NCBI GenBank assembly: GCA_025358305.1
Contig: JANYJZ010000039.1
Coordinates: 1-38,695 of the forward strand
Length of the DNA: 38,695 bases
Source of the DNA: Ignavibacteriota bacterium
GTDB lineage: Bacteria > Bacteroidota > Ignavibacteria > UBA10030 > SZUA-254
Reading direction: 5' to 3'
The notes under the pieces were generated by a model that saw nothing but the letters and a program-made list of their open reading frames with translations, had not been told where the DNA came from and searched no databases. Below, piece by piece: positions 15,331 through 23,239 of the stretch. The position numbers and the translations under genes are program-made. Each line of letters starts with the position of its first letter. Position 1 is the first letter of the stretch.

Positions 15331-17303
15331 AGAAAATCCCAGCTCACCCCGAACCGTATCGCCCGGTCGGGCATCGGGTAAAAGAGCGTCGTCACGTACT
15401 GGCGGCCGAGGAGATTGTCCCAAAGGAGGTGGATGTACGCATCGCCGATATGTGCAATAAGCACAAAATCGAGCGTCCCCGACGCTCCGATGCGGACCGG
15501 TGCCGCGTCGGTGAAGACGAGCCGGCGCTCGTCGAACGATTCGCCGGTGTAGGCGCCCGTCAGCGTTGCCCGGAACCCGGTCTTCAGTCCTAGGTGGCCC
15601 CCGACGATGTTGTCGAAGAAGTAAACTCCGCACTGTGTGTGCCAATCGGGGAGGCCGGTGGATATGTCCCTGCTTCCAGGGAGGTATTCAAGGCGCAGGT
15701 CGGCTGCGAGCCAGTTGATCCGGAGCCGCGCGTCGGCGGTGACGCCGCTGATCCGTTCCTCGGGCGTCGTCCCGTACCGGTATGACGGTGTCGCCGTCGC
15801 ATCGTACCGCAAGACCACTGCGTCGTGGATGACGCGGCGGAAGAGCGAGAGCCCAAGGTGTACCCCCTCGCCCTCGCCGATGCGGAGCCCCGCTTCCAAG
15901 AGTTCGTGGCGCTCCGTCTCGGTGCTCGAGGAGCCGCCGAGGACGCTGTCGCTCCAGAATGATTCCTGTATGGTCGGGAAGCGGTACGAGCGGGAGTACC
16001 CCCCGTAGAGTTCGACGCCGGGGGCGGGTCGGAACGAGATGTCGGCGCCAGACGAGGCGCGCGTCTTCGAGAGATATTCTTCGAGTCTGCCGTAGACCGA
16101 GAGCGCGGTCTCGTCCGACGGGCGCAATGTGCCCAGGGCAAAGAGGCTCTTGTCGATCGATCGCCGCGACCCCGTGGCCGGGCTCGCGATGACCGCGCGC
16201 GAAGAGATCTCGGCGCCGACGTCGAGCGATTGTCTGCCAATCGACCGCTGCTGGAGCCAGCGGATGCCGTACCATTGTGACCGGTGGTCCTCCGCCGCGG
16301 TGATGCCATTGGAGGGACGATTCTCCTCGTCGCGGTACTCTCGCAGCTGCGTGGAGAGGTAGGCCGTCAGCGTGTGGACCACGGAGGAATCGAACCCCGG
16401 ACGGGCGGCGATGCCGACTTGGAGGTCGTAGCGCGTGATTTTCTCGTACGCGTCCGTGTTGACGACCGTCGCGCGGAGCTCTTCGAACGCGATCGAGTCG
16501 GGCGTGGAAGGGCTGATGCCGCCGTTGAGGCCGAGCTGCGTGCCGTTGTAGATCGACGAGGCGAAGAGGTCGACGCTGTTCGAAACGTTGTACCGGAGCT
16601 TTGCGCGGAAATTCCACGCGTCGTAGGCGGAGTTCGGGAAGCGCTGGTCGAATGTCGTGTGCTGCAGGCCCGTGGTGACGTTGAGCCCGCGGACGACGTC
16701 TTGGCTCACCGCACCGTCGATGAATCCGTAGCCGTGGGCGGATTCACTGTAGCGGATCCGGGACTGCGGCACGATCGCCTTGTGACTCTTCGACACGATG
16801 TTGATGAGCCCGCCGTTCGCGTCGACGGCGTAAAGGAAGCTGCGCAAGGCGGGGACGATCTCGATGCGGCCGATCTGTTCCGTCGGGTACAGTGCGAGGT
16901 TGAACACGCCGGTGAGCGGTTCGTTTAAAGGGATGCCGTCGTTCAGGATCCCGATCGACCCCTGGGTCTGTCCGCCGAGCGTCAGGCCGGTGCTGAGCCC
17001 CGGTTCACCGAGGTCGCGGGTGAAGGCGCCGGGGAGGAGGGAGAGAATGTCCGCGACCGACCGGTATTCGTTGAACGGGAGCTCGCCGCCGTCGATGACG
17101 CGGCTGCTGTCGAGGTTCCGATCGATGCTTCCCACGAGCGGGATCGGCACGACCGGCACCCGCAGGGAGTCGCCGGGGGCGCGTTGACCTTCGACTTTCG
17201 CCGTCGAGTCGCGCGACACTCTTTGGGCGGACGCCAGGGCGGGGAGGACGATGAATGCAACCGCCAGGGCGGTACAGCGAAGGCTCGTCGGAAACGTGCG
17301 CAT
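15324..17303 (-). CDS. TonB-dependent outer-membrane receptor
   Basis: A 659-residue outer-membrane protein. A signal peptide ends near residue 27 (LPALASAQ). The plug domain follows, with SVADILSLLPGAF, a GQTQGSIGILNDGIPLNEP stretch and IEIVPALRSFLYAVDANGGLINIVSK, then a beta-barrel of alternating strands ending in the aromatic WDFLN, the usual barrel C-terminus. No N-terminal carboxypeptidase-like domain and no SusD partner are present, so it is not a typical polysaccharide-utilisation receptor; vitamin or siderophore uptake is more likely, but the substrate is unknown. The frame extends further upstream through the antisense of ispE; the ATG at 17303 starts the signal peptide. Confidence 0.87.
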   Translation of the reverse strand: MRTFPTSLRCTALAVAFIVLPALASAQRVSRDSTAKVEGQRAPGDSLRVPVVPIPLVGSIDRNLDSSRVIDGGELPFNEYRSVADILSLLPGAFTRDLGEPGLSTGLTLGGQTQGSIGILNDGIPLNEPLTGVFNLALYPTEQIGRIEIVPALRSFLYAVDANGGLINIVSKSHKAIVPQSRIRYSESAHGYGFIDGAVSQDVVRGLNVTTGLQHTTFDQRFPNSAYDAWNFRAKLRYNVSNSVDLFASSIYNGTQLGLNGGISPSTPDSIAFEELRATVVNTDAYEKITRYDLQVGIAARPGFDSSVVHTLTAYLSTQLREYRDEENRPSNGITAAEDHRSQWYGIRWLQQRSIGRQSLDVGAEISSRAVIASPATGSRRSIDKSLFALGTLRPSDETALSVYGRLEEYLSKTRASSGADISFRPAPGVELYGGYSRSYRFPTIQESFWSDSVLGGSSSTETERHELLEAGLRIGEGEGVHLGLSLFRRVIHDAVVLRYDATATPSYRYGTTPEERISGVTADARLRINWLAADLRLEYLPGSRDISTGLPDWHTQCGVYFFDNIVGGHLGLKTGFRATLTGAYTGESFDERRLVFTDAAPVRIGASGTLDFVLIAHIGDAYIHLLWDNLLGRQYVTTLFYPMPDRAIRFGVSWDFLN

Positions 17304-17322
17304 GAATGGGAAGAAAGTTCCG

Positions 17323-17353
17323 AAAATATAGAGAAAACCGCCGCGAGAAGCAA
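17323..17353 (-). promoter_or_regulatory. Promoter for the TonB-dependent receptor gene
   Basis: On the minus strand TTG (17353-17351), 20 bases, then TATATTTT (17330-17323). It is squeezed into the 50 bases between the ispE stop and the receptor ATG, so the receptor can be expressed independently of ispE. The leader would be about 14 bases. Confidence 0.55.
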
Positions 17354-18196
17354 TCATTCCGGCCTGAACCCGGGCCTGGTGAGGCTTGTCCGATGCTCGG
17401 ACAGGGCGAGGACCGCGCCGCGGGCCTGCTCCTCGTCGCGGAAGAGTCCGTAGACGGACGAGCCGCTTCCAGAGAGCTGCGCGAACTCGGCTCCGCGGAT
17501 GTAGAGCGCCTGCTTCACCGCGGCGACGGCCGGGTAGGTTCGGAGCACCAGGGGCTCGAAATCGTTGCGGACGAGCGTGAGATAGCGCTTCGGATCGTGG
17601 AGATGGGCGGTGACGGACTCCTTCAGGGTCGGGCCGCCGTTCCGAGTCGGGATCGCGGAGTGCTCGTAGGCCCATGCCGTGGAGACATGGATATCCGGCG
17701 TTGCGACCACGATCCAGAAGGGGATGTCGAGCGTGACGTACTCGAGCCGCTCGCCGCGGCCGAGGCCGTACGCCGAAGTGCGGCCGAGAAAGAAGGGGAC
17801 GTCAGCGCCGAGTTCGAGAGCGAGCGCGGAAAGCGTATCGGAGGGAATGTCCTTGTTCCAGAGCCGTGCGAGGCCCCGGAGCGTCGCTGCGGCGTCGGAG
17901 CTCCCCCCGCCGAGCCCGGCTCCCGATGGGACCTTCTTGGTCAGCCTCATTGCCGCCCCTTCCTTGATCGAGCAGCGTTCTTGCAGGAGTTCCGCCGCCT
18001 TGACGCAGAGATTGGTGCCGTCGACGGGGAGGGAGGGGTCGGTACAGCTCAGCGTCACGTTCGGAGCACGTTCGAAGGCGATCTCGTCGTAGAGGTCGAT
18101 CCGGTGAAACATCGTCTCGATGTCTCTATACCCGTCCGGCCTCTTCCGGAGAATATGGAGGCCGATGTTGATCTTCGCGTATGCCCGTTCTGTCAT
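17354..18196 (-). CDS. ispE: 4-diphosphocytidyl-2-C-methyl-D-erythritol kinase
   Basis: A 280-residue GHMP-family kinase of the methylerythritol phosphate pathway to isoprenoids. It phosphorylates CDP-methylerythritol at the 2-hydroxyl, using ATP, in the cytoplasm. The N-terminal AKINIGLHILRKRPDGYRDIETMF is diagnostic of IspE, the glycine-rich ATP loop is VPSGAGLGGGSSDAAA, and the C-terminal SGSGSSVYGLF is the third GHMP motif. Length matches the family (about 280-290). The ATG at 18196 begins the conserved N-terminus. It has its own promoter, with a very short leader, divergent from that of the secreted protein gene at 18400. Confidence 0.95.
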   Translation of the reverse strand: MTERAYAKINIGLHILRKRPDGYRDIETMFHRIDLYDEIAFERAPNVTLSCTDPSLPVDGTNLCVKAAELLQERCSIKEGAAMRLTKKVPSGAGLGGGSSDAAATLRGLARLWNKDIPSDTLSALALELGADVPFFLGRTSAYGLGRGERLEYVTLDIPFWIVVATPDIHVSTAWAYEHSAIPTRNGGPTLKESVTAHLHDPKRYLTLVRNDFEPLVLRTYPAVAAVKQALYIRGAEFAQLSGSGSSVYGLFRDEEQARGAVLALSEHRTSLTRPGFRPE

Positions 18197-18210
18197 AGCT
18201 GAAATTTTTC

Positions 18211-18241
18211 TAAAAATAACCTATTTATCCCTCATTTCCAA
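18211..18241 (-). promoter_or_regulatory. Promoter for ispE
   Basis: On the minus strand TTG (18241-18239), 20 bases, then TATTTTTA (18218-18211). The predicted leader is about nine bases, too short for a normal ribosome-binding site, and none is seen. Confidence 0.55.
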
Positions 18242-18281
18242 CGAATGTCCCCGAAACGTCCGGCGAAAATCCGCCAATAAC

Positions 18282-18312
18282 TTGACATTCGTTCTCCATT
18301 TTGATACTTTTG
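18282..18312 (+). promoter_or_regulatory. Promoter for the T9SS-secreted protein gene
   Basis: TTG of TTGACA (18282-18287), with 20 bases from TTG to TACTTTTG (18305-18312): a full match to the Bacteroidota TTG / TAnnTTTG promoter, and also TTGACA-N17-TACTTT by sigma70 rules. It is the best promoter in the window. The leader to the ATG at 18400 would be about 80 bases. Confidence 0.68.
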
Positions 18313-18399
18313 CGCAGTTTCGGGGGGGATCGGGGCGCGCACATCGAACTGATCCTGGCACATTCCATCTTTTCCTTCACATCAAGAATAGGGGCAATC

Positions 18400-20982
18400 A
18401 TGAAAACTTTCTCACTGCGTTTCGTTTGTACTGTGCTCATGCTCGTGGTCACTGCGAGCGCACACGGGTTCCAGAGTTCTGCGGGAAGGATGCCTCGTTT
18501 GCCGGCGGATACTGCGCCGCAGACGATCCCGTTCAGCCAGAATTGGTCGGATACCTCGATGATCTCCGTCGACGACAACTGGTCGGGAGTCTCCGGCATC
18601 GTCGGGTACCGCGGCGACAACCTTACCGGCGCCACGGCAACGGACCCGCAGACCATTCTCGCGTCCGGCGACAGCGTCATTGACGTCAACGCGAACCAAA
18701 CCAACCCGAACACCTTCACCACCGGCGGCGTCGCCGAGTTCTCCACCCTCGCCGACCCGGTCGTGGCGCTCCAAGGCTCCGGCACGGCCGACGCGCCGTT
18801 CCTTCTCATCAGTCTGGTGACAACCGGCAAATTCGGCATCCACGTCTCCTACAACTTGCGCGACATCGACGGATCGACCGACAACGCTATCCAGCCCGTC
18901 GCCCTTCAGTATCGCGTCGGGACGACCGGATCCTTTACGAACATCCCCGCCGCATTCGTGGCGGACGCATCAAGCGGGCCGAGCCTCGCGACACTCGTGA
19001 CCCCGGTGAGCGTGACGCTGCCGGCGGCAGCCGAGGACCAGCCGGAGGTTCAGCTTCGTATCATCACGGCGAACGCGGTCGGCAGCGACGAGTGGGTCGG
19101 CGTGGACGACATCAATGTCACGGCGAATGCGGCCCCGCCGGCCTCGATCACCGCCGTCGGCGGTCCGCTGAACTTCGGCACAGTGCCCGTCGGCGATTCC
19201 TCCGGAGAGCAGACGTTCACGGTCGAAGGTGCCAATCTCACAGCAAACCTGGCCGTCACGGCTCCGGCGGGCTTCGAGGTCTCCACGACATCTGGTTCCG
19301 GTTTTGGCTCCGTCGTTACCCTCACCCCCTCGTCCGGCACTGTTGCGACGACGACAATCCATGCGAGATTCACGCCCGCGTCCGCGCACGCCTTTGGCGG
19401 AGAGGTCGCCTGCTCGAGCATCGGAGCACCGACTCAGAACGTTGCGGTGAGCGGTCTTGCGATCCCCCCCGGGTTTGCTTTGACGCCCTCAAGCATCAAC
19501 TTCGGCAACCTCCTCGTCTCTTCGACGCACACCGATACGGTGGTCGCCTCGAACGGAAGCGGAAGCGTCGTGGTGATCGGATCGGTGACGTCCACCGACT
19601 CCGAATTCACCGTCATTCCGGTGAGCGGGCTCGTGGGTTCGCTCGGTACGCGGCCATTCGCCATCTCCTTCACGCCGTCGAGCCCTGGTCTCAAATCGGC
19701 CAGCATCATCTTCATCCATGATGGTCTCTCCTCGCCCGATACGGTCGCCGTCTCTGGCACCGGCGTGAATGTGAGCTTCTTGGTGTCGCCCACGAGCGTC
19801 AATTTCGGGGACCTCAATGTCTCTTCCCTGAAATCCGACACGGTCATCGTGTCTAATCCGGGGGGCGGGACGCTCACCATTTCGTCGGTCACGTCGACGA
19901 ACGCCCAATTCACCGTGAGCCCCACGACCGGTTCGATCGGCGCATTACAGAGCGCACCGTTCATCATCACCTTCGCGCCCGTGAGCGCCGGGAGCACGTC
20001 CGGCAGCATCATCTTCATGCATAACGGACCGGGTTCTCCGGACAGCCTCGCCGTATCGGGCAACGGCATTCAGGTGATTCCCATCGCCGCGGCGCGCGCG
20101 CTGCCGAACGCGTCACAGGTGACGATCGAAGGCATCCTCACGCGATCACTGGGCGCCTTCTCGAGGATCCAGGATTCCACGGCCGGTCTGTCGATCCGTG
20201 AGGCGACGGGGGCGTACTTCGATTCCCTTACCAATGGCGGCCTGCGCCAGGGCGATCGCGTCCGGATCACCGGCAAGACCTCCGAGTTCAACGCGCTGAA
20301 GCAGATCAACGCCACGGACCTCGTTTCCTTCACGCGGATCTCTCGGGACAACCCCCTGCCCGCATCGCAGGTGGTGACCCTGGCGCAGATCGCCGCGGGC
20401 GGCGAGCAATACGAGAGTGAGATCATCACGATCCATAATATGACCATCGCTGCCGGCGGCGACGCCTCCTTCGTCGCGGCAAAGACCTACCCCGTCAGCG
20501 ACCCGTCGGACGCGTCGAATGCCGTCGCGCTCCGGACGCCGAACGCGACCGATTCGGACATCGACGGCGTGGCCTTCTCGGGATCGCCGGTGACCTTCAT
20601 CGGCGTGCTGGGACAGTTCAGCAGTGCGGACCCGGCGGCGGGCTACCAGCTTCTTCCGGTCCTCGTGACGGACATCGACTTCAGCAACAGCGTCGGGGAT
20701 CCCCCGGTGCTGCCGTCGGTGTTCGCGCTCCGCGGGAACTATCCGAACCCCTTCAACCCGACAACGACGATCGCGTTCGACCTGCCGAAGGAGGCGACGG
20801 TCACGATCGCGCTCTACAACCTCCTCGGCGAACGCGTCGATGAGATCGTGAGCGGAGAGCAGTTCCAGGCGGGGCGACACGCGGTCGCCTTCAACGCGGC
20901 GCATCTCGCCTCCGGGGTCTATTACTACCGGCTCACGGCGGCCGACTTCTCCGCGACGAGCAAGATGCTGCTCTTGAAGTAG
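18400..20982 (+). CDS. T9SS-secreted multidomain protein with ASH-like repeats and OB-fold-like domain
   Basis: An 860-residue secreted protein. A signal peptide ends near residue 20-25. A beta-sandwich-like N-terminal domain follows (to about 245), then three beta-rich repeats: a first at about 248-355, and two closely similar ASH/HYDIN-like 'choice-of-anchor D' repeats at about 360-460 and 462-560, each with NFG near its start and VAVSG or LAVSG near its end. A segment at about 565-670 (VTIEGILTR, then GDRVRITGK) resembles the OB-fold domains found in such proteins. The last 80 residues are a type A T9SS sorting domain: NYPNPFNPTTTIAFDLP, LYNLLGERV, GVYYYRL and terminal KMLLLK. It is probably exported and surface-anchored or released; its ligand is unknown. 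The ATG at 18400 starts the signal peptide. Confidence 0.88.
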   Translation: MKTFSLRFVCTVLMLVVTASAHGFQSSAGRMPRLPADTAPQTIPFSQNWSDTSMISVDDNWSGVSGIVGYRGDNLTGATATDPQTILASGDSVIDVNANQTNPNTFTTGGVAEFSTLADPVVALQGSGTADAPFLLISLVTTGKFGIHVSYNLRDIDGSTDNAIQPVALQYRVGTTGSFTNIPAAFVADASSGPSLATLVTPVSVTLPAAAEDQPEVQLRIITANAVGSDEWVGVDDINVTANAAPPASITAVGGPLNFGTVPVGDSSGEQTFTVEGANLTANLAVTAPAGFEVSTTSGSGFGSVVTLTPSSGTVATTTIHARFTPASAHAFGGEVACSSIGAPTQNVAVSGLAIPPGFALTPSSINFGNLLVSSTHTDTVVASNGSGSVVVIGSVTSTDSEFTVIPVSGLVGSLGTRPFAISFTPSSPGLKSASIIFIHDGLSSPDTVAVSGTGVNVSFLVSPTSVNFGDLNVSSLKSDTVIVSNPGGGTLTISSVTSTNAQFTVSPTTGSIGALQSAPFIITFAPVSAGSTSGSIIFMHNGPGSPDSLAVSGNGIQVIPIAAARALPNASQVTIEGILTRSLGAFSRIQDSTAGLSIREATGAYFDSLTNGGLRQGDRVRITGKTSEFNALKQINATDLVSFTRISRDNPLPASQVVTLAQIAAGGEQYESEIITIHNMTIAAGGDASFVAAKTYPVSDPSDASNAVALRTPNATDSDIDGVAFSGSPVTFIGVLGQFSSADPAAGYQLLPVLVTDIDFSNSVGDPPVLPSVFALRGNYPNPFNPTTTIAFDLPKEATVTIALYNLLGERVDEIVSGEQFQAGRHAVAFNAAHLASGVYYYRLTAADFSATSKMLLLK

Positions 20983-20998
20983 AACCATTCGAAACGAG

Positions 20999-21037
20999 AA
21001 GCTCCCGGGTCGCCGATTCCGCGCGGCCCGGGAGCTT
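20999..21037 (+). terminator. Intrinsic terminator after the T9SS protein gene
   Basis: Arms AAGCTCCCGGG (20999-21009) and CCCGGGAGCTT (21027-21037) are perfect complements, with further pairing at the inner end, followed by TTTCGTTCT. It lies 17 bases after the stop codon and separates this gene from kdsA. Confidence 0.75.
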
Positions 21038-21066
21038 TCGTTCTCCGGCGGAACGAAGCCTGTTCG

Positions 21067-21097
21067 TTGCGCCTCAGGGAGATTTTATGTACTTTTA
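21067..21097 (+). promoter_or_regulatory. Promoter for the kds-lpt operon
   Basis: TTG (21067-21069), 20 bases, then TACTTTTA (21090-21097). It is the only promoter seen ahead of the seven-gene operon. The predicted transcription start is only some six to eight bases before the kdsA ATG, which has no Shine-Dalgarno sequence. Confidence 0.58.
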
Positions 21098-21109
21098 CAT
21101 GAAGAATCC

Positions 21110-21958
21110 ATGAAAAAACCCCAACATCGGCCGAACATTGCCAGTACGCCCTTCTCGATCGGCGGCGGCAAACCCATCGTCCTTATCGCCGGCCCCTGCA
21201 TCGTGGAGGGGAAGGAAATGCTCCTGCGGACCGCGGCCGGCATCGCGGAGTGCGCGCGGCGCCACCATATTTCCTGTATCTTCAAGGCATCGTATAAGAA
21301 GGCGAACCGCACGAGCGGCGGGTCCTTCACCGGCATCGGCATGGACGAAGCGCTTTCGCTCCTCGCCCTGGTGAAGCGCGAGTTCGGCATGCCGCTCCTC
21401 ACCGACGTCCACTCGGAACATGAGGTCGACGCTGCGGCGCAGGTCGTCGACATCCTCCAGATCCCCGCATTCCTCTGCCGGCAGACGGACCTCCTCCAGG
21501 CGGCCGGAAGGACAGGGAAGGTCGTCAACATCAAGAAAGGTCAGTTCATGGCGCCCGAGGACATGGCGCACCAGGCCGAGAAGGTCCGGATGACGGGGAA
21601 CGCGAAGGTCCTCCTCACCGAGCGCGGCGCGACGTTCGGCTACCATAATCTTGTCGTCGACATGCGCTCCTTGAGCATCATGCGGAACCTCGGGTATCCG
21701 GTCGTCCTCGACGCGACGCATTCCGTGCAGCTCCCGAGCGGAGGCCGCGCCTCCTCCGGCGGCCAGCCCGAATTCATCTTTCCGATCGCCCGCGCTGGCG
21801 CCGCCGTCGGCATCGACGCGCTCTTCGTGGAGACACATCCCGATCCCCGCCGCGCAAAGAGCGATGCGGCGAGCCAGCTCAAGCTCAGTCTTCTCGATTC
21901 CCTCGTCGCCCAGGTCACCGCGATCGACACACTCGTCAAGGCCTCCTTTGGCGTCTGA
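21110..21958 (+). CDS. kdsA: 3-deoxy-8-phosphooctulonate (Kdo-8-P) synthase
   Basis: A 282-residue TIM-barrel enzyme that condenses phosphoenolpyruvate with arabinose-5-phosphate to give Kdo-8-phosphate for lipopolysaccharide. Conserved signatures are LIAGPCIVEG, FKASYKKANRTS, LLTDVHSEHEV, QIPAFLCRQTDLL, VNIKKGQFMAPEDM, ERGATFGYHNLVVDM, DATHSVQLP and VETHPDP. Cys in AGPC, where E. coli KdsA has Asn (GGMNVLES), places it in the metal-dependent class. It is first in an operon whose next genes provide the phosphatase (kdsC) and the arabinose-5-phosphate isomerase (kdsD). The ATG at 21110 has no ribosome-binding site and a nearly absent leader. Confidence 0.95.
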   Translation: MKKPQHRPNIASTPFSIGGGKPIVLIAGPCIVEGKEMLLRTAAGIAECARRHHISCIFKASYKKANRTSGGSFTGIGMDEALSLLALVKREFGMPLLTDVHSEHEVDAAAQVVDILQIPAFLCRQTDLLQAAGRTGKVVNIKKGQFMAPEDMAHQAEKVRMTGNAKVLLTERGATFGYHNLVVDMRSLSIMRNLGYPVVLDATHSVQLPSGGRASSGGQPEFIFPIARAGAAVGIDALFVETHPDPRRAKSDAASQLKLSLLDSLVAQVTAIDTLVKASFGV

Positions 21959-22472
21959 TCCCCGGCCCTCAAACGCGCTCCGCGCGAAGCTCCGTCTGAT
22001 TCGGTGCGTCGTCATGGACGTTGACGGCGTCCTCACCGACGGCCGGATCATCCTCGACGCTCGGGGGGAGGAGCTCAAGTTCTTCGACGCCCATGACGGT
22101 CACGGCATCGTCCGCGCCCAAGGCGAAGGGATCCGGTGCGCGATCATCTCGGGGCGGTCGTCGCCCGCCGTCCGCAAACGCGCCAAGGAACTCGGCATCC
22201 GCGACCTCTTTCTCGGCGTCGGGGACAAGGAGCACGCCCTCCGGAAACTCTTCGCCCGTTACTCCCTCTCCACGGCGGAGGTCTGCTGCATCGGAGATGA
22301 CGAACCCGACCTCCCGATGCTCGCGGCGGCCGGATTGAGCGCGGCGCCCTCGTCGGCGGTCGCGTCGGTGCGGCTCGCCGTCGACCTTGTCACCCGGGCC
22401 GCCGGCGGACGCGGAGCGGTGAGAGAGCTCCTCGATCTCATTCACGGCGCACAGGCCCGGCGCCCGCGATGA
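21948..22472 (+). CDS. kdsC: Kdo-8-phosphate phosphatase (HAD family)
   Basis: A protein of about 174 residues that removes the phosphate of Kdo-8-phosphate. HAD motifs are visible: MDVDGVLTDG (nucleophile and acid Asp), AIISGRSS (motif II) and CIGDDEPDLPML (motif IV, the KdsC-type GDD-x-PD). There is no cap domain, as expected of these tetrameric C0-type HAD enzymes. No ATG is suitably placed; a TTG at 21948, with AAGG six bases upstream, gives a length close to the family's 170-190 residues. It overlaps the end of kdsA by 11 bases. An upstream in-frame ATG at 21864 would add a Ser/Arg-rich stretch that is a shadow of kdsA. Confidence 0.9.
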   Translation: MASDPRPSNALRAKLRLIRCVVMDVDGVLTDGRIILDARGEELKFFDAHDGHGIVRAQGEGIRCAIISGRSSPAVRKRAKELGIRDLFLGVGDKEHALRKLFARYSLSTAEVCCIGDDEPDLPMLAAAGLSAAPSSAVASVRLAVDLVTRAAGGRGAVRELLDLIHGAQARRPR

Positions 22473-23239
22473 ACCCTTCCGGCGAACATCCCTATCCCCG
22501 GCCCCTCACCACGCGGGAACGTTCATGGCTCGAGTGGATCCTGCCGGCCGACCGGCCCGGATACGATCAGTACCGAGCGCTCCTCAAGGAACTTGCCGTC
22601 ATCGGCCAGGGACGCCGAGGGGAAGGGGAAGTGATCCTCGGCCCGCCCGGCGCACTGCCCGACCTCAACCCGCCACTGGGCCCGGTCCTCTCCTACGGCG
22701 CGATCGAAACGAACTTCGGCACGATATCGGTGACGTTCCGGGAGCCCGTTGACGGACAGATCTCGCTGGAGATCGTCAGCCACCGGTCGGACCGGGTCCC
22801 GGAGGAGTTCGAAGAGGCTCGGCGGTGGACATACGCCGCCTGGAACCCGGGCGACCCGTGTCCCCAGTGTCTCAGGCCCGTGCGGGAAGTGGCGATGCGC
22901 GCAACCGTCAGCGGCCGGTTCGTCCTCGCCGTCTGTAGCTTCGACCGGCGGCTGTGGGTGTACGATGAGGCGACGCGCGTCAACCGGCTCATTCCGGTGA
23001 CCAATTTCTACAACGAGATCATGCTCCACAAGAACATCCGCGACCCGAAGATCGCCCTCGACAGCAAGCGCTTCTTCGCGGACCTCGCCGCCTACACCGA
23101 CGCGGACCTCGCGCACGCATTTCGGACGTACAACGCCTTGAAGACGAAGGTGCACGTCGACGGCGTTGTGGAACCCGAGACGGCGGAACGCGGCGGCATC
23201 CTCCACAGATTGAAAAACATTCTTAGCGGTAACGCATGA
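22469..23239 (+). CDS. Unknown protein inside the Kdo/Lpt operon, 256 residues
   Basis: I do not recognise this family. The protein is soluble-looking, without signal peptide or membrane helices. It begins with a Pro-rich stretch and RERSWLEWILP. The middle is beta-rich (residues 74-105). A CPQC pair (C131, C134) with a third cysteine at C156 suggests a metal site or redox pair. The C-terminal part (about 165-225) is helical, with NEIMLHKNIRDPKIALDSKRFF. Its ATG overlaps the kdsC stop (ATGA), and its stop overlaps the kdsD start (ATGA), so it is locked into the operon. A role in lipopolysaccharide biogenesis is inferred from position only. Confidence 0.75.
   Translation: MNPSGEHPYPRPLTTRERSWLEWILPADRPGYDQYRALLKELAVIGQGRRGEGEVILGPPGALPDLNPPLGPVLSYGAIETNFGTISVTFREPVDGQISLEIVSHRSDRVPEEFEEARRWTYAAWNPGDPCPQCLRPVREVAMRATVSGRFVLAVCSFDRRLWVYDEATRVNRLIPVTNFYNEIMLHKNIRDPKIALDSKRFFADLAAYTDADLAHAFRTYNALKTKVHVDGVVEPETAERGGILHRLKNILSGNA

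Noticed and set aside
18400-20982. T9SS protein as a nuclease
   Set aside because: The OB-fold-like segment recalls domains in some secreted nucleases, but no nuclease catalytic motif is visible.
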